Position numbers and translations under genes: made by a program
The notes under the pieces: model-generated
The model's input: only the letters and a program-made list of their open reading frames with translations
What the model was told of the DNA's origin: nothing
Database searches by the model: none
Part shown: in pieces, positions 1 through 9,743 of the stretch
How positions within the stretch are numbered: position 1 is the stretch's first letter
Layout: each line of letters opens with the position of its first letter
NCBI RefSeq assembly: GCF_030717995.2
Contig: NZ_CP157743.1
Location: 3,870,501-3,934,500, forward strand
Direction: 5' to 3'
DNA: 64,000 bases
Source: Methylomarinum sp. Ch1-1
GTDB taxonomy: Bacteria > Pseudomonadota > Gammaproteobacteria > Methylococcales > Methylomonadaceae

Positions 1-79
1 GCTTTGTCCACATGCGTAGAGCCCTTCAATCGTGCTCGGAGCTTGTGGGCAAAGGGTGGATAACCCGGTTTTCATCGGC

Positions 80-1092
80 TTAGGCCATTTGTGGCACGTA
101 ATCGCCGCCACGCGTTGCCAGCGCCCAAATGATCCGGGCGTTCTTGTTGGCCAAAGCCACGGCCGCTTTGTTGAAGCCTCGCCGTTCAATCAAGCCTTTG
201 AGCCACAGGCTCAAGGGGTCGCTCTTGTCACCGCAGTATTTCAGCACCGCTCTTGCCCCGTGAATCAAGGATGTGCGCAATTGGCGGTTGCCGCGTTTAC
301 TGATGCCCAGTAATACCTGCTTATCGCCGCTGCTGTGCTGCCTTGGCACCACGCCCAAGCTGGCCGCGTAATCTCGGCTCGAATCATAACCCTTGCCATC
401 GCCGACGTCAGCCGTGGCCAAAATGGCGGTCAAAGGACCGATACCCGGTATGTCAAGCAATCGTCGGGCTAAGGCATTGTTTTGGCATACTGCCGTAATT
501 TCCGGTCCAGAGCCCGGATCGCTTCGTCCAAGGCTTTCAGCGCTTGATACTGCTCGGCAAACAGCTTCCGGCTCAGCGTGCTGAGGTCATTTTCCCCGTC
601 CTCCAGAATACTGGGCAGTTGTTTTCTGAACTGATTCACGCTACGCGGCAGCACGATGCCTCGTTCAGCCAGATAACCGCGCATTTGATTGACCAAGGCC
701 GTGCGTTCGTCCACCTTACCTCGCCGGACACCTTGCAGCATGGCTAAGTCTTGCTGCTCAATGCCTTTGATCGCCACGCTGCGTTTGTTCGGCTGGCAGG
801 CCGCCGTGTAAATCGCCTCGGCGTCGTTGTAATCGTTTTTATTGCCAACCACGAATGCCTTCACGAAGCGAGTATTCAACAGCACTACTTCGTGGCCCAG
901 GGCCTGAAATGCCCGGGCCCAATGATGAGCGCCGCCGCAGGCTTCCATCGCGATCACGCTCACCGGCATCTGAGCCACAAAGGCCAACAGTTCCGACCGT
1001 TTCAATTTCTTTTTCTTTGCTTTGCCGTCTTGCATCATGAACATATGAAACACTAGTTTTGCAATATCTAAACCCACTACGTTAAGATTCAT
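80..1092 (-). pseudogene. IS110-family transposase, frameshifted
   Basis: Transposase of the IS110 class, which uses a RuvC-like DEDD catalytic domain. The N-terminal part (1092 to 469) has the GLDIAK start, MEACGGAHHWAR and the KNDYNDAEAI acidic motif. It then hits a stop after YAKTMP. The C-terminal part (to 80) continues in another frame as NALARRLLDIPGIGPL, the conserved transposase_20 (helix-hairpin) region. One extra A in the AAAA run near 482-485 would restore YAKNNALARRL, so a single-base deletion explains the break. This could be real or a sequencing error. The 'NKND..DAEAI' style resembles the IS1111 subgroup, in which the guide (bridge) RNA region lies downstream of the gene; here that side is cut off by the window edge. 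Confidence 0.85.
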
Positions 1093-1154
1093 CTCGAACT
1101 CCTCTTTGTTCTGTTTAAGTTGTTAGTAGGTGTATTGTGACACCGTTAGAGGGT

Positions 1155-1348
1155 GGAGAGGAGTCCATATCATCACTTTGGAGTTCAAAAAGGGCATGGG
1201 GTGTGTTTGGCGAGGATGTCGGCAGCAAGGATGCCGCCGTCAAGCCCCCAGGGATGGGTTTACGGCGCTCCTCGACAGACACACCCCATGCCCTAAACCC
1301 CGCAAAAATACTCAAACTGGGAATTGCTGATGATATGGACTCCTCTCC
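1155..1348. mobile_element. Miniature inverted-repeat element, copy 1 (M1), inside a 21-bp inverted repeat
   Basis: The core 1175-1329 is the same non-coding element as 6582-6816 and 35723-35961 (shared blocks GGCATGGGGTGTGTTTGGCG, GTCGGCAGCAAGGATG, CAAGCCCCCAGGGATGGG). The right terminus TGGGAATTGCTG is intact. The left terminus CAGCAATTCCCA is missing and replaced by other sequence. The core is bracketed by a perfect 21-bp inverted repeat (1155-1175 and 1328-1348) whose right arm also occurs, slightly changed, at about 47906 at the edge of another repeat. This copy lacks the inner 67-bp palindrome of the other two copies, so it shows the empty site. It has no coding capacity. Confidence 0.75.
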
Positions 1349-1655
1349 TTTACCAGGAGTCCGACATGAATTAAATAACCCGGCCCCGCGTACACGGCCA
1401 ATTTTGCCCCGGAGGCGGTTTTTGGCGGCTTGCTTCGCGAAGCCGCCCTACGGGTGCGGGTAGGGTGCGCTGACGATAGGAAGCGCACCGGTTTTTGATG
1501 CGCTTCACGCTGTTCAACATCCGAAGGCAAGACGGTGCTTTGCGTAGGAGCACCGCCCCCCGGCGCGAAAAGAGCCATTCGGCCCGAGGGCGGGCCTCCT
1601 ACGGGCTCTCAATGGCTAAGCGGCGACGCATGCGCCCCCACCGACCGTGTGTCCG
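1349..1655. repeat. Dispersed repeat R1, copy 1
   Basis: About 300 bp of non-coding sequence nearly identical to 47906-48225 and, inverted, to 45690-45975. A shorter version lies at 62165-62350. It contains a short palindrome (GGCGGCTTGCTTCGCGAAGC then CGCC), a block around GGAAGCGCACCGG, and GTAGGAG...GGGCGGGCCTCC. It abuts the 3' side of the nhaA remnant, whose conserved reading stops at the repeat. Confidence 0.8.
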
Positions 1656-1675
1656 ACCAAATTCATATAGGGCGA

Positions 1676-1985
1676 CCAGAAAAAAGAACAAAGTCATTAA
1701 GGCGTCGTTGATCCATTCGCGCAGCGAACGGGTGAATTCGAACGCACCGATCTTAATACCCGCAGGCGTTTCTCAGGCTTCCAGGAACAGATGAGCCCAC
1801 GCTGAGTTGGATAAAACCAACGCGGCAATGGTAAACAGCAGAAGAACTGTGCCCGCAGTCGCCTCTATCCGCAAGAATCGTATAATGGGCTTTGTCAGCC
1901 AATCAATCAGTTCCGAGGGATGGGGAGTTCCTTCATTAATCTGTCGACCTTTATTCTTTTTTTCTGCCACCACATTTTGTTCCAT
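1676..1985 (-). pseudogene. nhaA: Na+/H+ antiporter NhaA, N-terminal remnant
   Basis: From ATG at 1985 the frame reads into RFLRIEATAGTVLLLFTIAA and LVLSNSAWAHLFLEA, the conserved first membrane segment of NhaA. The expected next residue, a tryptophan codon (TGG), is TGA, giving a premature stop at 1773. Beyond it the same frame still reads ETPAGIKIGAFEFTRSLREW then INDALMTLFFFLVAL, good NhaA sequence. Similarity ends abruptly at about 1676, where repeat-associated sequence begins. The gene has therefore both a nonsense mutation and loss of all but the first ~100 of roughly 390-450 residues. It is very unlikely to be functional. Confidence 0.85.
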
Positions 1986-2393
1986 CACTGATGGTATCCT
2001 AGAATTGCTTACAACAAGAATAATATTTAAATCAGCTGCAAGAATCTTATCGGATTGGCGGCAACACAAATTGTCATTCCATTTTAGATAGCTTACCTTT
2101 TCAAGGTATATCCATCGTTTTCCGGCCATTTTTGTTACAGCTTACGTTTTTTCGGCAGCGATTTCTTCGAATCACGGATATCCTTTCGGTATTTTTTTAA
2201 ACATTGCTGTGAGACGCCACGCGGCATAACCTCTGTGCAAAATCGTTGATCAAAAGAGTGATTAAGAACGAGCAATCGTCGTCTTCGCTCAGCACCGGTA
2301 TGGCCCGATCTTTTCGGCTATAAAAGAAGGGCGATGGACAACGACATACCGACCATCGGATAAATGCACATAGACGATCTTCGCCTATCACCC
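1986..2393. other. Intergenic, no gene seen
   Basis: About 400 bp between the nhaA remnant and the proton ATPase. Short open frames exist but none has recognisable protein character or a convincing ribosome site. No clear repeat was found. Confidence 0.5.
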
Positions 2394-5003
2394 CTATCCT
2401 TTCCGAATCTCCCGCTCCGCCTGGAGCCAGTCCTGATCCGCGCGGCCTTCGCTGCGGCCGCGCTGCTCGTAGAGTTCATAGGCTCGATCAGCGATCTGCT
2501 GCGGCGTCACAACGACAGCTTTCTTGTCCAACAGGGGGGCGGCAGTCGGATCGAACACCCGATAGGCCAGTATTTTCACGCCGTCATTCACCAGGAACCA
2601 TACCAGCGCATAGCCCCAGACGAACGCTGCCCAACCCCAGCCGAGCGGCGTCATAAACACCCCATACACCGCGATCAAGGTCGCCACCAGTTGTGTGCCG
2701 CACACCGCCAGTAGCAAAATCGGCGCGGGGCGTATCGACCAGAACGGACCGCGTGTGCGTGTCAGGAAAATCGTCAAATGTCCCGCCACGGACAGCATCA
2801 AATACATCAGGGTTTGGATGTGCTCACGATCCAGGTGATAGACACGTTCGCCGAGGTAAAACAAACCAAACGCAGCGACGGGGCCGATGATGCCCAACAC
2901 CGTAGACACGCCCAGCACCATGTGCATGTTCCAGGCCTCGGGCTTGTCTTTGTAATGCACGTTGTCATAGGCAATGGATAGAATGGCGCCATCGTTGAGC
3001 AAGGCCAGCATCACGATCATCACCGCCGTCAATGGATAAAAGTTAAAGATCAGGATCGCCAAGGTCATGAATAACAGTACGCGCAGTGTCTCGGCGATGC
3101 GGTAGATCGCGTAGCTGTTCATGCGCTGGAAGATTTTCCGGCTCTCCTTGATCGCGTCGATGATCACCGACAAACCCGTCGTCATCAGCACGATGGAGGC
3201 CGCCGCGCGCGCCGCGTCCGTTGCACCGGAAACGGCGATGCCGCAGTCGGCCTTCTTCAGCGCGGGGGCGTCGTTCACCCCATCGCCCGTCATGCCGACG
3301 ATATGACCACGTTTTTTCAGGACATCAATAATGTGGAACTTGTGTTCGGGGAACACCTGAGCGAAACCATCAGCTTTCTCGATGGACTCCGCCAACTGCT
3401 CCGTCTCGTGATGCTTGGTGTCGCCGAAACCGCCGGCATCGAGGATATTGGCCCCCAGCCCTAGTTTCTTGGCGGTTTCCTGGGCAATGGCCAGTGCATC
3501 GCCCGTCACCATCTTGACCTTCACGCCCATCTCGCGCGCGGTCGCGATGGTTGCCCTGGCTTCTTCCCGTGGCGGGTCGAACAGGGGCAACACGCCGAGA
3601 AACTGCCATTGGCCTTCCTGATCAGCCCGAGCCACGCCCAAGGAACGAAAGCCGCGCGCCGCGAACTCGTTGACGGCCTTGTCGACGGCGGCGGACTTGA
3701 CCTCACCGGCGTTGGAAGCCAACTCCAGGATCACTTGCGGCGCACCCTTGGTCACCTTAAACTCCTTTCCGTCCGTGCCCTTGACCGTGGCTTCGGTGCG
3801 CTTATGCACCGGGTCGAACGGCTGGAAATGAAGCACCTGATAATCCTGCAAGGCGGACAGATCGTTGTTCAGTCCGCCCAGCACAGCCAGGTCGATGGTA
3901 TCCTGGTTGTCCGCCCGTGACGCCAGCGCGGCGTTGAGGATGACTTGGTCGGCAGGGATGCCGTTCACGCTGAATGGATCGCCCAGCGTCAGTTTGTTCT
4001 GGGTCAAGGTGCCGGTCTTATCCGCGCACAGTATATCCACGCCCGCCAATTCCTCGATGGCCGCCAACCGAGTCACAATCGCCTCTTCTTTGGCCAGCAG
4101 GCGCGCGCCGACCGCCATGGTCACAGACAGCACTGTCGGCATCGCCACCGGAATCGCGGCCACGGTCAGCACTAAGGCGAACTGCAAGGTTGTGAGAATA
4201 GGATCGCCACGGAACAGCGCGACAGTAATAATCACCGCTATCAGAGTCACCGCGAGGATAATCAGGTAATTGCCGATTTTCAACACGGCGCGTTGGAAAT
4301 GGCTGGCTGTCTGCGCTCCCTGCACCAGTTGCGCGGTTTTGCCGAAGTAAGTGTCCTTACCCGTGGCGTACACCAGCGCATCGATTTCACCCGTGCGAAT
4401 GATCGAACCCGAGAACACTGCCTCGCCGCATTGGTGGTTGACGGGCAAAGATTCACCTGTCAGCGCAGACTGATCCACTTCTATGGGATCACCCTCCAGC
4501 AAGCGGGCATCCGCCGGCACGATGTCGCCCAGACGCAGATGGATGATGTCGCCCGGCACCAAATCGCGCGCTTCCGGGTTTGTCCATTCCCCATCACGTT
4601 TCACCTGCGTCTTGACTGCCAGCTTGGCCTTCAGCGCGGCGATGGCGTTGCCCGCCTGGTGTTCTTCCCAAAATCCGACCACGGCGTTGGCCATAAGCAG
4701 AAGCAGGATGATGCCAAAGTCCGGCCAATGTTGAGCTACCGCTGAAAGGATCACGGCCGCTTCGATCATCCACGGGATTGGGCCCCAAAAATAACTGAGG
4801 AATTTCAGAAAGGCATTGGATTTCTTTTCTTCAATCTCATTTGGCCCATATTCGATCAAGCGTTTCTGCGCCTCGGCCTGACTCAGGCCATTCGGCGACG
4901 CCCCCAATTTTGCCTGTAGTTCCGGCATGGGCAAGGATTTCAGGTCTTCCTTTGCATCAGGCTTTTGTTCTTTAGCCTTGGGCTGGTCGGTATTTGGTTT
5001 CAT
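2394..5003 (-). CDS. Proton-efflux type P-type ATPase (P3A)
   Basis: 869 residues. Integral inner-membrane pump of the plasma-membrane H+-ATPase type, which exports H+ at the expense of ATP. Visible: N-terminal cation-ATPase domain; actuator motif LTGES near residue 181; IPVAMPTVLSVTMAVGA in the ion-binding helix (about 284-300); phosphorylation motif DKTGTLT with Asp328; MTGDGVNDAPALKKADCGIA hinge; C-terminal membrane helices. The IPVAMPT form and lack of metal-binding cysteines favour H+ over Ca2+ or heavy metals. It is the most downstream gene of a minus-strand series with the SpoIIAA-like protein and PPK2. The function fits cytoplasmic pH control or acid stress. Substrate is inferred from family resemblance only. 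Confidence 0.9.
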   Translation of the reverse strand: MKPNTDQPKAKEQKPDAKEDLKSLPMPELQAKLGASPNGLSQAEAQKRLIEYGPNEIEEKKSNAFLKFLSYFWGPIPWMIEAAVILSAVAQHWPDFGIILLLLMANAVVGFWEEHQAGNAIAALKAKLAVKTQVKRDGEWTNPEARDLVPGDIIHLRLGDIVPADARLLEGDPIEVDQSALTGESLPVNHQCGEAVFSGSIIRTGEIDALVYATGKDTYFGKTAQLVQGAQTASHFQRAVLKIGNYLIILAVTLIAVIITVALFRGDPILTTLQFALVLTVAAIPVAMPTVLSVTMAVGARLLAKEEAIVTRLAAIEELAGVDILCADKTGTLTQNKLTLGDPFSVNGIPADQVILNAALASRADNQDTIDLAVLGGLNNDLSALQDYQVLHFQPFDPVHKRTEATVKGTDGKEFKVTKGAPQVILELASNAGEVKSAAVDKAVNEFAARGFRSLGVARADQEGQWQFLGVLPLFDPPREEARATIATAREMGVKVKMVTGDALAIAQETAKKLGLGANILDAGGFGDTKHHETEQLAESIEKADGFAQVFPEHKFHIIDVLKKRGHIVGMTGDGVNDAPALKKADCGIAVSGATDAARAAASIVLMTTGLSVIIDAIKESRKIFQRMNSYAIYRIAETLRVLLFMTLAILIFNFYPLTAVMIVMLALLNDGAILSIAYDNVHYKDKPEAWNMHMVLGVSTVLGIIGPVAAFGLFYLGERVYHLDREHIQTLMYLMLSVAGHLTIFLTRTRGPFWSIRPAPILLLAVCGTQLVATLIAVYGVFMTPLGWGWAAFVWGYALVWFLVNDGVKILAYRVFDPTAAPLLDKKAVVVTPQQIADRAYELYEQRGRSEGRADQDWLQAEREIRKG

Positions 5004-5125
5004 AAGGGGATTCCTTCACGTGTTGCTGTGCTGCCGGTTTTGTTAATTGCCGCATACTGGTTGTAATGCTCATGTATTTTCCATGACGGACTTGAATCGT
5101 GCTTTTCAGGGGCAACGCCCTGACA

Positions 5126-5488
5126 TTACGCGTCGTTCAACCACTTTTGCGCTTCGGCGGCGTCGGCCTGTTCGAAGTATCGGACCATCGCTTTTGTGAA
5201 CGGCTTGCAGAAAATCGCCATGCAGTGCTGCCACTGCCGGTCTCCGACCATCGCCAGCCGGTCTATGTCGGCAAAGTGTTCGATGCCGAACTTGAAGTCC
5301 TCCCAAGCCGCACTGGCTTCCCAGCCGTGGAAATCGGTCATATCGAACAGTAGCCGCAACTTCCCGTGTTGCGAGACGAGCCGCTCGAACTCCGGCACAA
5401 AATGTTCGTAATCCGCTTTTACCAGCTTGCCGCTGACGTGTACGACCAGCAGCTTGCCGCCGTTTTCTTCGATGAGCTGTATAGGCAT
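5126..5488 (-). CDS. SpoIIAA-like (STAS-type) stress protein
   Basis: About 120 residues from MPIQLIEENGGKLLVVHVSG; an earlier in-frame ATG at 5509 is possible, but the core begins here and an AGGAG lies just before it. Features: alternating strands, FERLVSQHGKLRLLFDMTDF, WEDFKFGIEHFADIDRLAMV, and an acidic C-terminus AEAQKWLNDA. This matches the small SpoIIAA-like/DUF3478 family, soluble single-domain proteins with an anti-sigma-antagonist-like fold. Their biochemical role is unknown. They often sit beside stress genes, as here between PPK2 and the proton pump. Confidence 0.8.
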   Translation of the reverse strand: MPIQLIEENGGKLLVVHVSGKLVKADYEHFVPEFERLVSQHGKLRLLFDMTDFHGWEASAAWEDFKFGIEHFADIDRLAMVGDRQWQHCMAIFCKPFTKAMVRYFEQADAAEAQKWLNDA

Positions 5489-5616
5489 TTTGGACTCCTT
5501 TGAAACCATTTAGGTTATGACTTGACCGGCGGAGAGCCAGGCTTGGGTGATAATGAATGACATAAAAGGCGTGTTGTAAGTGGCTGAATTTATCATTTAG
5601 ATCGTCAGCCACTTTC

Positions 5617-6492
5617 TCAACCTTGCTTCTCAAGCAGCTTGCGGATAACCTGCAATTCCTGCTGGCGCTTTGAGGAGGTTTCGGGGTAGCTCATGTTCAG
5701 CGCCTTAAAAGTATCGAGAACAATCTGGGAAATAATCAGCCGGGTGTTCCTCTTGTCGTCGGCTGGCACCACATACCAGGGCGCGTTTTTGGTACTCGTT
5801 GCACTCAGGCAAGCCTCGTAGGCTTGCATGTACTGTTTCCAGAAGCCCCTTTCCTCTATGTCGGCAACACTGAATTTCCAGTTTTTTTCCGGCTCGTCGA
5901 TGCGATCCAGAAAGCGCTTGCGCTGCTCTTCCTCGGATAGGTGAAGGAAAAACTTGATGATGCGGGTGCCGTTGCGATAAAGATGATTCTCCAAGTCGAC
6001 GATAGAACGGTATCGCTCCTTCCAGATGGTTTTTTTATTCAGCACTTCATCCGGCAAGCCTTGGCTGCACAGGATTTCCGGATGCACACGAGCGATCAAC
6101 ACCTCCTCATAATAGGATCGGTTAAAGATGCCGATGCGGCCGCGTTCCGGCAAACACTGGGAGGTGCGCCACAAAAAATCGTGATCCAGTTCCGTAGCGC
6201 TCGGATGTTTAAAGCTGAACACCTGGCAACCTTGTGGATTGACCCCGGACATGACATGCCGGATGGCGCCGTCCTTGCCGGCGGCGTCCATCGCCTGAAA
6301 AATCAGTAATACGGCATATCGGTTGGAGGCGTAGTGAAGACGTTGCAGCGTGCTTAGCTCATCTACGTGTTCTTCGAGAATTTTGTGGTACTTCTTCTTG
6401 GATTTGTAAACAGGTTCCACCCGCGTCGGCCACTGGTCGAGTTTGACCTTTTCGCCTTCCGGCACCTGGAAGTCTTTGACATTAATGTTCAT
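5617..6492 (-). CDS. ppk2: Polyphosphate kinase 2 family protein (PPK2)
   Basis: About 291 residues from [20 protein letters not shown]; the ATG at 6492 follows GGCAAG, and an upstream in-frame ATG at 6546 is less likely. The family transfers phosphate between polyphosphate and nucleotides. Visible motifs: Walker A-like [20 protein letters not shown], the [17 protein letters not shown] segment, Walker B-like [20 protein letters not shown], and the lid [20 protein letters not shown]. Length is typical of the one-domain PPK2 type. Class (AMP, ADP or NMP/NDP preference) cannot be settled from sequence by eye. Together with phosphoketolase and glucan phosphorylase it suggests reserve-driven energy supply under stress. 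Confidence 0.93.
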   Translation of the reverse strand: MNINVKDFQVPEGEKVKLDQWPTRVEPVYKSKKKYHKILEEHVDELSTLQRLHYASNRYAVLLIFQAMDAAGKDGAIRHVMSGVNPQGCQVFSFKHPSATELDHDFLWRTSQCLPERGRIGIFNRSYYEEVLIARVHPEILCSQGLPDEVLNKKTIWKERYRSIVDLENHLYRNGTRIIKFFLHLSEEEQRKRFLDRIDEPEKNWKFSVADIEERGFWKQYMQAYEACLSATSTKNAPWYVVPADDKRNTRLIISQIVLDTFKALNMSYPETSSKRQQELQVIRKLLEKQG

Positions 6493-6581
6493 CTTCTTGC
6501 CTTGTGTTTGCCTTACCTGTGACATGGACATAAACGGGTCGGGCACACCGAGTCATAAACTATTCTCAGTTGGTTTCTTTC

Positions 6582-6816
6582 CAGCAATTCCCACTTTGGC
6601 GTTCAAAAAGGGCATGGGGTGTGTTTGGCGAGGATGTCGGCAGCAAGGATGCTGCCGTCAAGCCCCCAGGGATGGGTTTACCCAGCACCTAAATTCCATG
6701 GCTACTGGACTATATTTTACATTCCAGCATAATTTAGGTGCTGGGTGAACGGCGCTCCTCGACAGACACATCCCATGCCCTAAACACAGCAAAAATGCTC
6801 AAACTGGGAATTGCTG
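6582..6816. mobile_element. Miniature inverted-repeat element, copy 2 (M2)
   Basis: 235 bp with 12-bp perfect terminal inverted repeats CAGCAATTCCCA (6582-6593) and TGGGAATTGCTG (6805-6816); similarity of the ends extends imperfectly further in. It has no coding capacity. An inner 67-bp palindrome sits at 6680-6746. No direct repeat flanks the element, and the DUF389 gene is cut exactly at its right end, suggesting that a deletion or recombination accompanied or followed insertion. Confidence 0.85.
6680..6746. repeat. Inner palindrome nested in M2
   Basis: Perfect 16-bp inverted arms ACCCAGCACCTAAATT (6680-6695) and AATTTAGGTGCTGGGT (6731-6746) around a 35-bp loop. M1 lacks it and reads straight across at the equivalent point, so it appears to be a separate insertion. 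M3 carries the same unit at 35796-35863. Confidence 0.8.
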
Positions 6817-7361
6817 CGCAGGTTCGTCTTGAACGCGTCCCGGGCCAGTGTCAAATCGCCCAGCGTCGTCGCCAGCGCCAGCGCCACGTTCGGTCCTAGA
6901 TGCGGCGCAATTACCATGGCTCCGATGATGATCGTAACGCTGTTGTGGTATAGACCAACGGCGGCCACGATGGTGGACAATACCACCATCGTGAGATAGA
7001 CCCGTGAACACGACGCGCCGTTTTTGATGTCCTCAAATAACTCCTCCCGGCTGATCCGTTCAGGCTGTTTTTCCTCGGTCGACGGTTGTTCTGGCGTGGC
7101 TGCCGACTCAGGCTCGGGGCGCGGCAATGTCGCTTCGACAGCCAGAATCACTACCCGGTTGCCCTCCGCATCGGCGTAGCGTTTCTCCAACAAATCCAGT
7201 ACCGTTTCGCTTTGTTCCGCTTCCAACAAAATCCGTACCAGCACTTCCTCGTCAGATAAGCGGATCTGCCGGTGTTCGAGCAGCTTGTGCTCCTTAAGTA
7301 GCTCCAGAACTTCCTCGCCGTCCGACTCCGGTAATACCATCTCAATTAAACGTAGCGCCAT
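6780..7361 (-). pseudogene. DUF389 membrane protein, truncated by M2
   Basis: Starts MALRLIEMVLPESDGEEVLE at 7361, 7 bp after the phosphoketolase stop codon. The N-terminal soluble domain is followed by an acidic linker (PRPEPESAATPEQPSTEEKQ) and the DUF389 (TIGR00341) membrane core SRVYLTMVVLSTIVAAVGLY, IIIGAMVIAPHLGPNVALAL. After DAFKTNLRSNS the frame enters M2 and stops at 6780. Full-length relatives have several more helices, so at least half of the membrane domain is missing and no remainder was seen in the window. The function of DUF389 is not established. Confidence 0.85.
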
Positions 7362-7368
7362 AGTATGT

Positions 7369-9732
7369 TTACTCCTTCCACTGCCAGTTGCGGATTTCCG
7401 GCAGGTCCTGGCCATATTGATTGATGTACTGTCGGTGTTCTAACAGTTTATTCTGCAAAAGCTGCTTCAGGCTGATACCCTCGTTGCCGGTCTGCGGCAG
7501 GCGGTTGACGGCATCCATCGCCAAATGGAAGCGATCCAGATCGTTCAGCACCGTCATGTCGAAGGGCGTGGTGATAGTGCCTTCTTCCTTGTAGCCACGC
7601 ACGTGAATGTTGTGGTGATTAGTGCGTCGATAGGTCAGCCGGTGAACCAGCCACGGGTAGGCATGGAAGGCGAAGATGACCGGTTTATCGGTGGTAAACA
7701 ATGCATCGAAATCCGTGTCGCTTAAACCGTGCGGGTGTTCGCTTTGGGGTTGCAGCTTCATCAGGTCGACGACGTTGACCACCCGGATTTTCAGATCCGG
7801 CAGATACTGGCGCAGGATGGAAACGGCGGCGAGTGTCTCCAGCGTTGGCACGTCGCCGCAGCAAGCCATGACCACATCCGGCGCACCGTCAAAGTCGTTA
7901 CCGGCCCAATGCCAGATGCCGATACCTGCGGCGCAGTGCTTGACGGCGGCAGCCATCGTCAGCCATTGCGGTGCCGGGTGTTTGCCCGCGATGACCACGT
8001 TGACGTAATGGCGGCTGCGCAGACAATGATCCATGACCGACAATAGACAATTCGCATCCGGCGGCAGGTAGACCCGAACGACCTCAGCCTTTTTGTTGAC
8101 GACATGGTCGATGAAACCGGGATCTTGATGAGTAAAGCCATTGTGATCCTGCCGCCAAACGTGCGAGGCCAGCAGATAGTTCAGCGAGGCGATCTTCCGT
8201 CGCCAGGGCAGTTGCGAAGTCACCTTCAGCCATTTGGCGTGCTGGTTGAACATCGAATCGATGATATGAATGAAGGCCTCATAACAATTGAACACCCCAT
8301 GCCGCCCGGTCAGCAAATAGCCCTCCAGCCAACCTTCGCATTGATGCTCGCTGAGCATTGAGTCCAACACGCGTCCGCTGGGTGCAAGAAATTCGTCGTT
8401 CGGCACTGTCGCGGCATCCCATTGGCGTTTGGTTACCTCAAACAGCGCTTCCAGACCGTTGGACAGTGTCTCGTCAGGACCGAACACCCGAAAGTTGGCT
8501 TGCTCGCTGTTCAGCTTTGCCACGTCGCGCAGGAAAGGCCCGAGCACATGCACATCGCCAATGCCAAGAATTCCCGGCTGCCTGACATTCTGCGCATAGT
8601 CTCGAAAATCCGGCATCAGCAGATCGCGCAGCAATTTGCCGCCATTGGCGTGCGGATTCGCGCCCATGCGGCGTGCGCTCTTGGGCGCCAGTTCGGCGAT
8701 TTCCGGTTTCAGGCGGCCCCGTTCATCGAACAGTTCTTCGGGCCGGTAGCTTTTAAGCCAGTCCTCCAACAGTTTTAGATGTTCAGGTTTGGCATTCGGA
8801 TGCAGCGGCACCTGGTGGGCGTGGAAGGTGCCTTCGACCTGCACACCATCAACCTTCTTCGGTCCCGTCCAGCCTTTAGGTGACACCAGCACGATCATCG
8901 GCCAGCGTGGCCGCGTCAGATTGCCGTTGACTCGGGCGTCGTGGTGGATATGCTTGATCTGCTCCACCACCGTGTCGAGGGTTGCGGCCATGGCTTGATG
9001 CATGGCTTCAGGTTCGAATCCCTCGACAAAGTATGGCATCCAGCCGCAACCGCGCAGAAACTGTTCCAATTCCTCTCGAGAAATACGGGCCAGCAGCGTT
9101 GGGTTGGAGATTTTATAGCCGTTGAGATGCAGAATAGGCAGCACTACACCATCGTTGACCGGATTGAGAAATTTGTTGGAATGCCAAGCTGTGGCCAGTG
9201 GCCCCGTTTCCGCCTCGCCATCGCCCACCACGCAGGCGACAATCAGATCGGGATTGTCGAACACCGCACCGAAGGAATGGCTGAGCGAATAGCCCAGTTC
9301 ACCACCCTCGTGGATCGATCCGGGACATTCCGGCGAGGCATGGCTGGGTATGCCACCGGGAAACGAAAACTGTAGAAATAGCTTCTGTAGTCCTGCTTCG
9401 TCCTGACTGATGTGAGGATAAATCTCGCTGTAGGTGCCTTCAAGATAAGTATTGGCTACCACGGCCGGGCCGCCGTGGCCGGGGCCGGACACGTAAATCA
9501 TGTCGAGGTCATATTTTTTGATGACCCTGTTCAAATGCGCATAAATAAAATTCTGGCCGGGAGTCGTGCCCCAATGGCCCAGCAGCATATGTTTGACATC
9601 CGCCAGCGTCAGCGGCCGCTTCAATAGCGGATTATCGAACAGATAGATTTGGCCGACCGACAGATAGTTGGCAGCACGCCAGTAAGCATCTATCGTGGAG
9701 AGCTGTTCGGGGGCAAGTGTGGCGGTTTTCAT
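7369..9732 (-). CDS. xfp: Xylulose-5-P/fructose-6-P phosphoketolase
   Basis: 787 residues, full length for the family. Thiamine-diphosphate enzyme splitting xylulose 5-phosphate (and often fructose 6-phosphate) with phosphate into acetyl-phosphate and glyceraldehyde 3-phosphate (or erythrose 4-phosphate). Visible: [19 protein letters not shown], the [18 protein letters not shown] region, [20 protein letters not shown], ThDP-binding [20 protein letters not shown], and the C-terminal [14 protein letters not shown] signature. It is preceded closely by a HAD hydrolase and followed by DUF389. Phosphoketolase shunts are known in gammaproteobacterial methanotrophs with a pentose/RuMP metabolism, consistent with the suggested host. 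No acetate kinase is visible nearby. Confidence 0.97.
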   Translation of the reverse strand: MKTATLAPEQLSTIDAYWRAANYLSVGQIYLFDNPLLKRPLTLADVKHMLLGHWGTTPGQNFIYAHLNRVIKKYDLDMIYVSGPGHGGPAVVANTYLEGTYSEIYPHISQDEAGLQKLFLQFSFPGGIPSHASPECPGSIHEGGELGYSLSHSFGAVFDNPDLIVACVVGDGEAETGPLATAWHSNKFLNPVNDGVVLPILHLNGYKISNPTLLARISREELEQFLRGCGWMPYFVEGFEPEAMHQAMAATLDTVVEQIKHIHHDARVNGNLTRPRWPMIVLVSPKGWTGPKKVDGVQVEGTFHAHQVPLHPNAKPEHLKLLEDWLKSYRPEELFDERGRLKPEIAELAPKSARRMGANPHANGGKLLRDLLMPDFRDYAQNVRQPGILGIGDVHVLGPFLRDVAKLNSEQANFRVFGPDETLSNGLEALFEVTKRQWDAATVPNDEFLAPSGRVLDSMLSEHQCEGWLEGYLLTGRHGVFNCYEAFIHIIDSMFNQHAKWLKVTSQLPWRRKIASLNYLLASHVWRQDHNGFTHQDPGFIDHVVNKKAEVVRVYLPPDANCLLSVMDHCLRSRHYVNVVIAGKHPAPQWLTMAAAVKHCAAGIGIWHWAGNDFDGAPDVVMACCGDVPTLETLAAVSILRQYLPDLKIRVVNVVDLMKLQPQSEHPHGLSDTDFDALFTTDKPVIFAFHAYPWLVHRLTYRRTNHHNIHVRGYKEEGTITTPFDMTVLNDLDRFHLAMDAVNRLPQTGNEGISLKQLLQNKLLEHRQYINQYGQDLPEIRNWQWKE

Positions 9733-9743
9733 GACTAATGATC

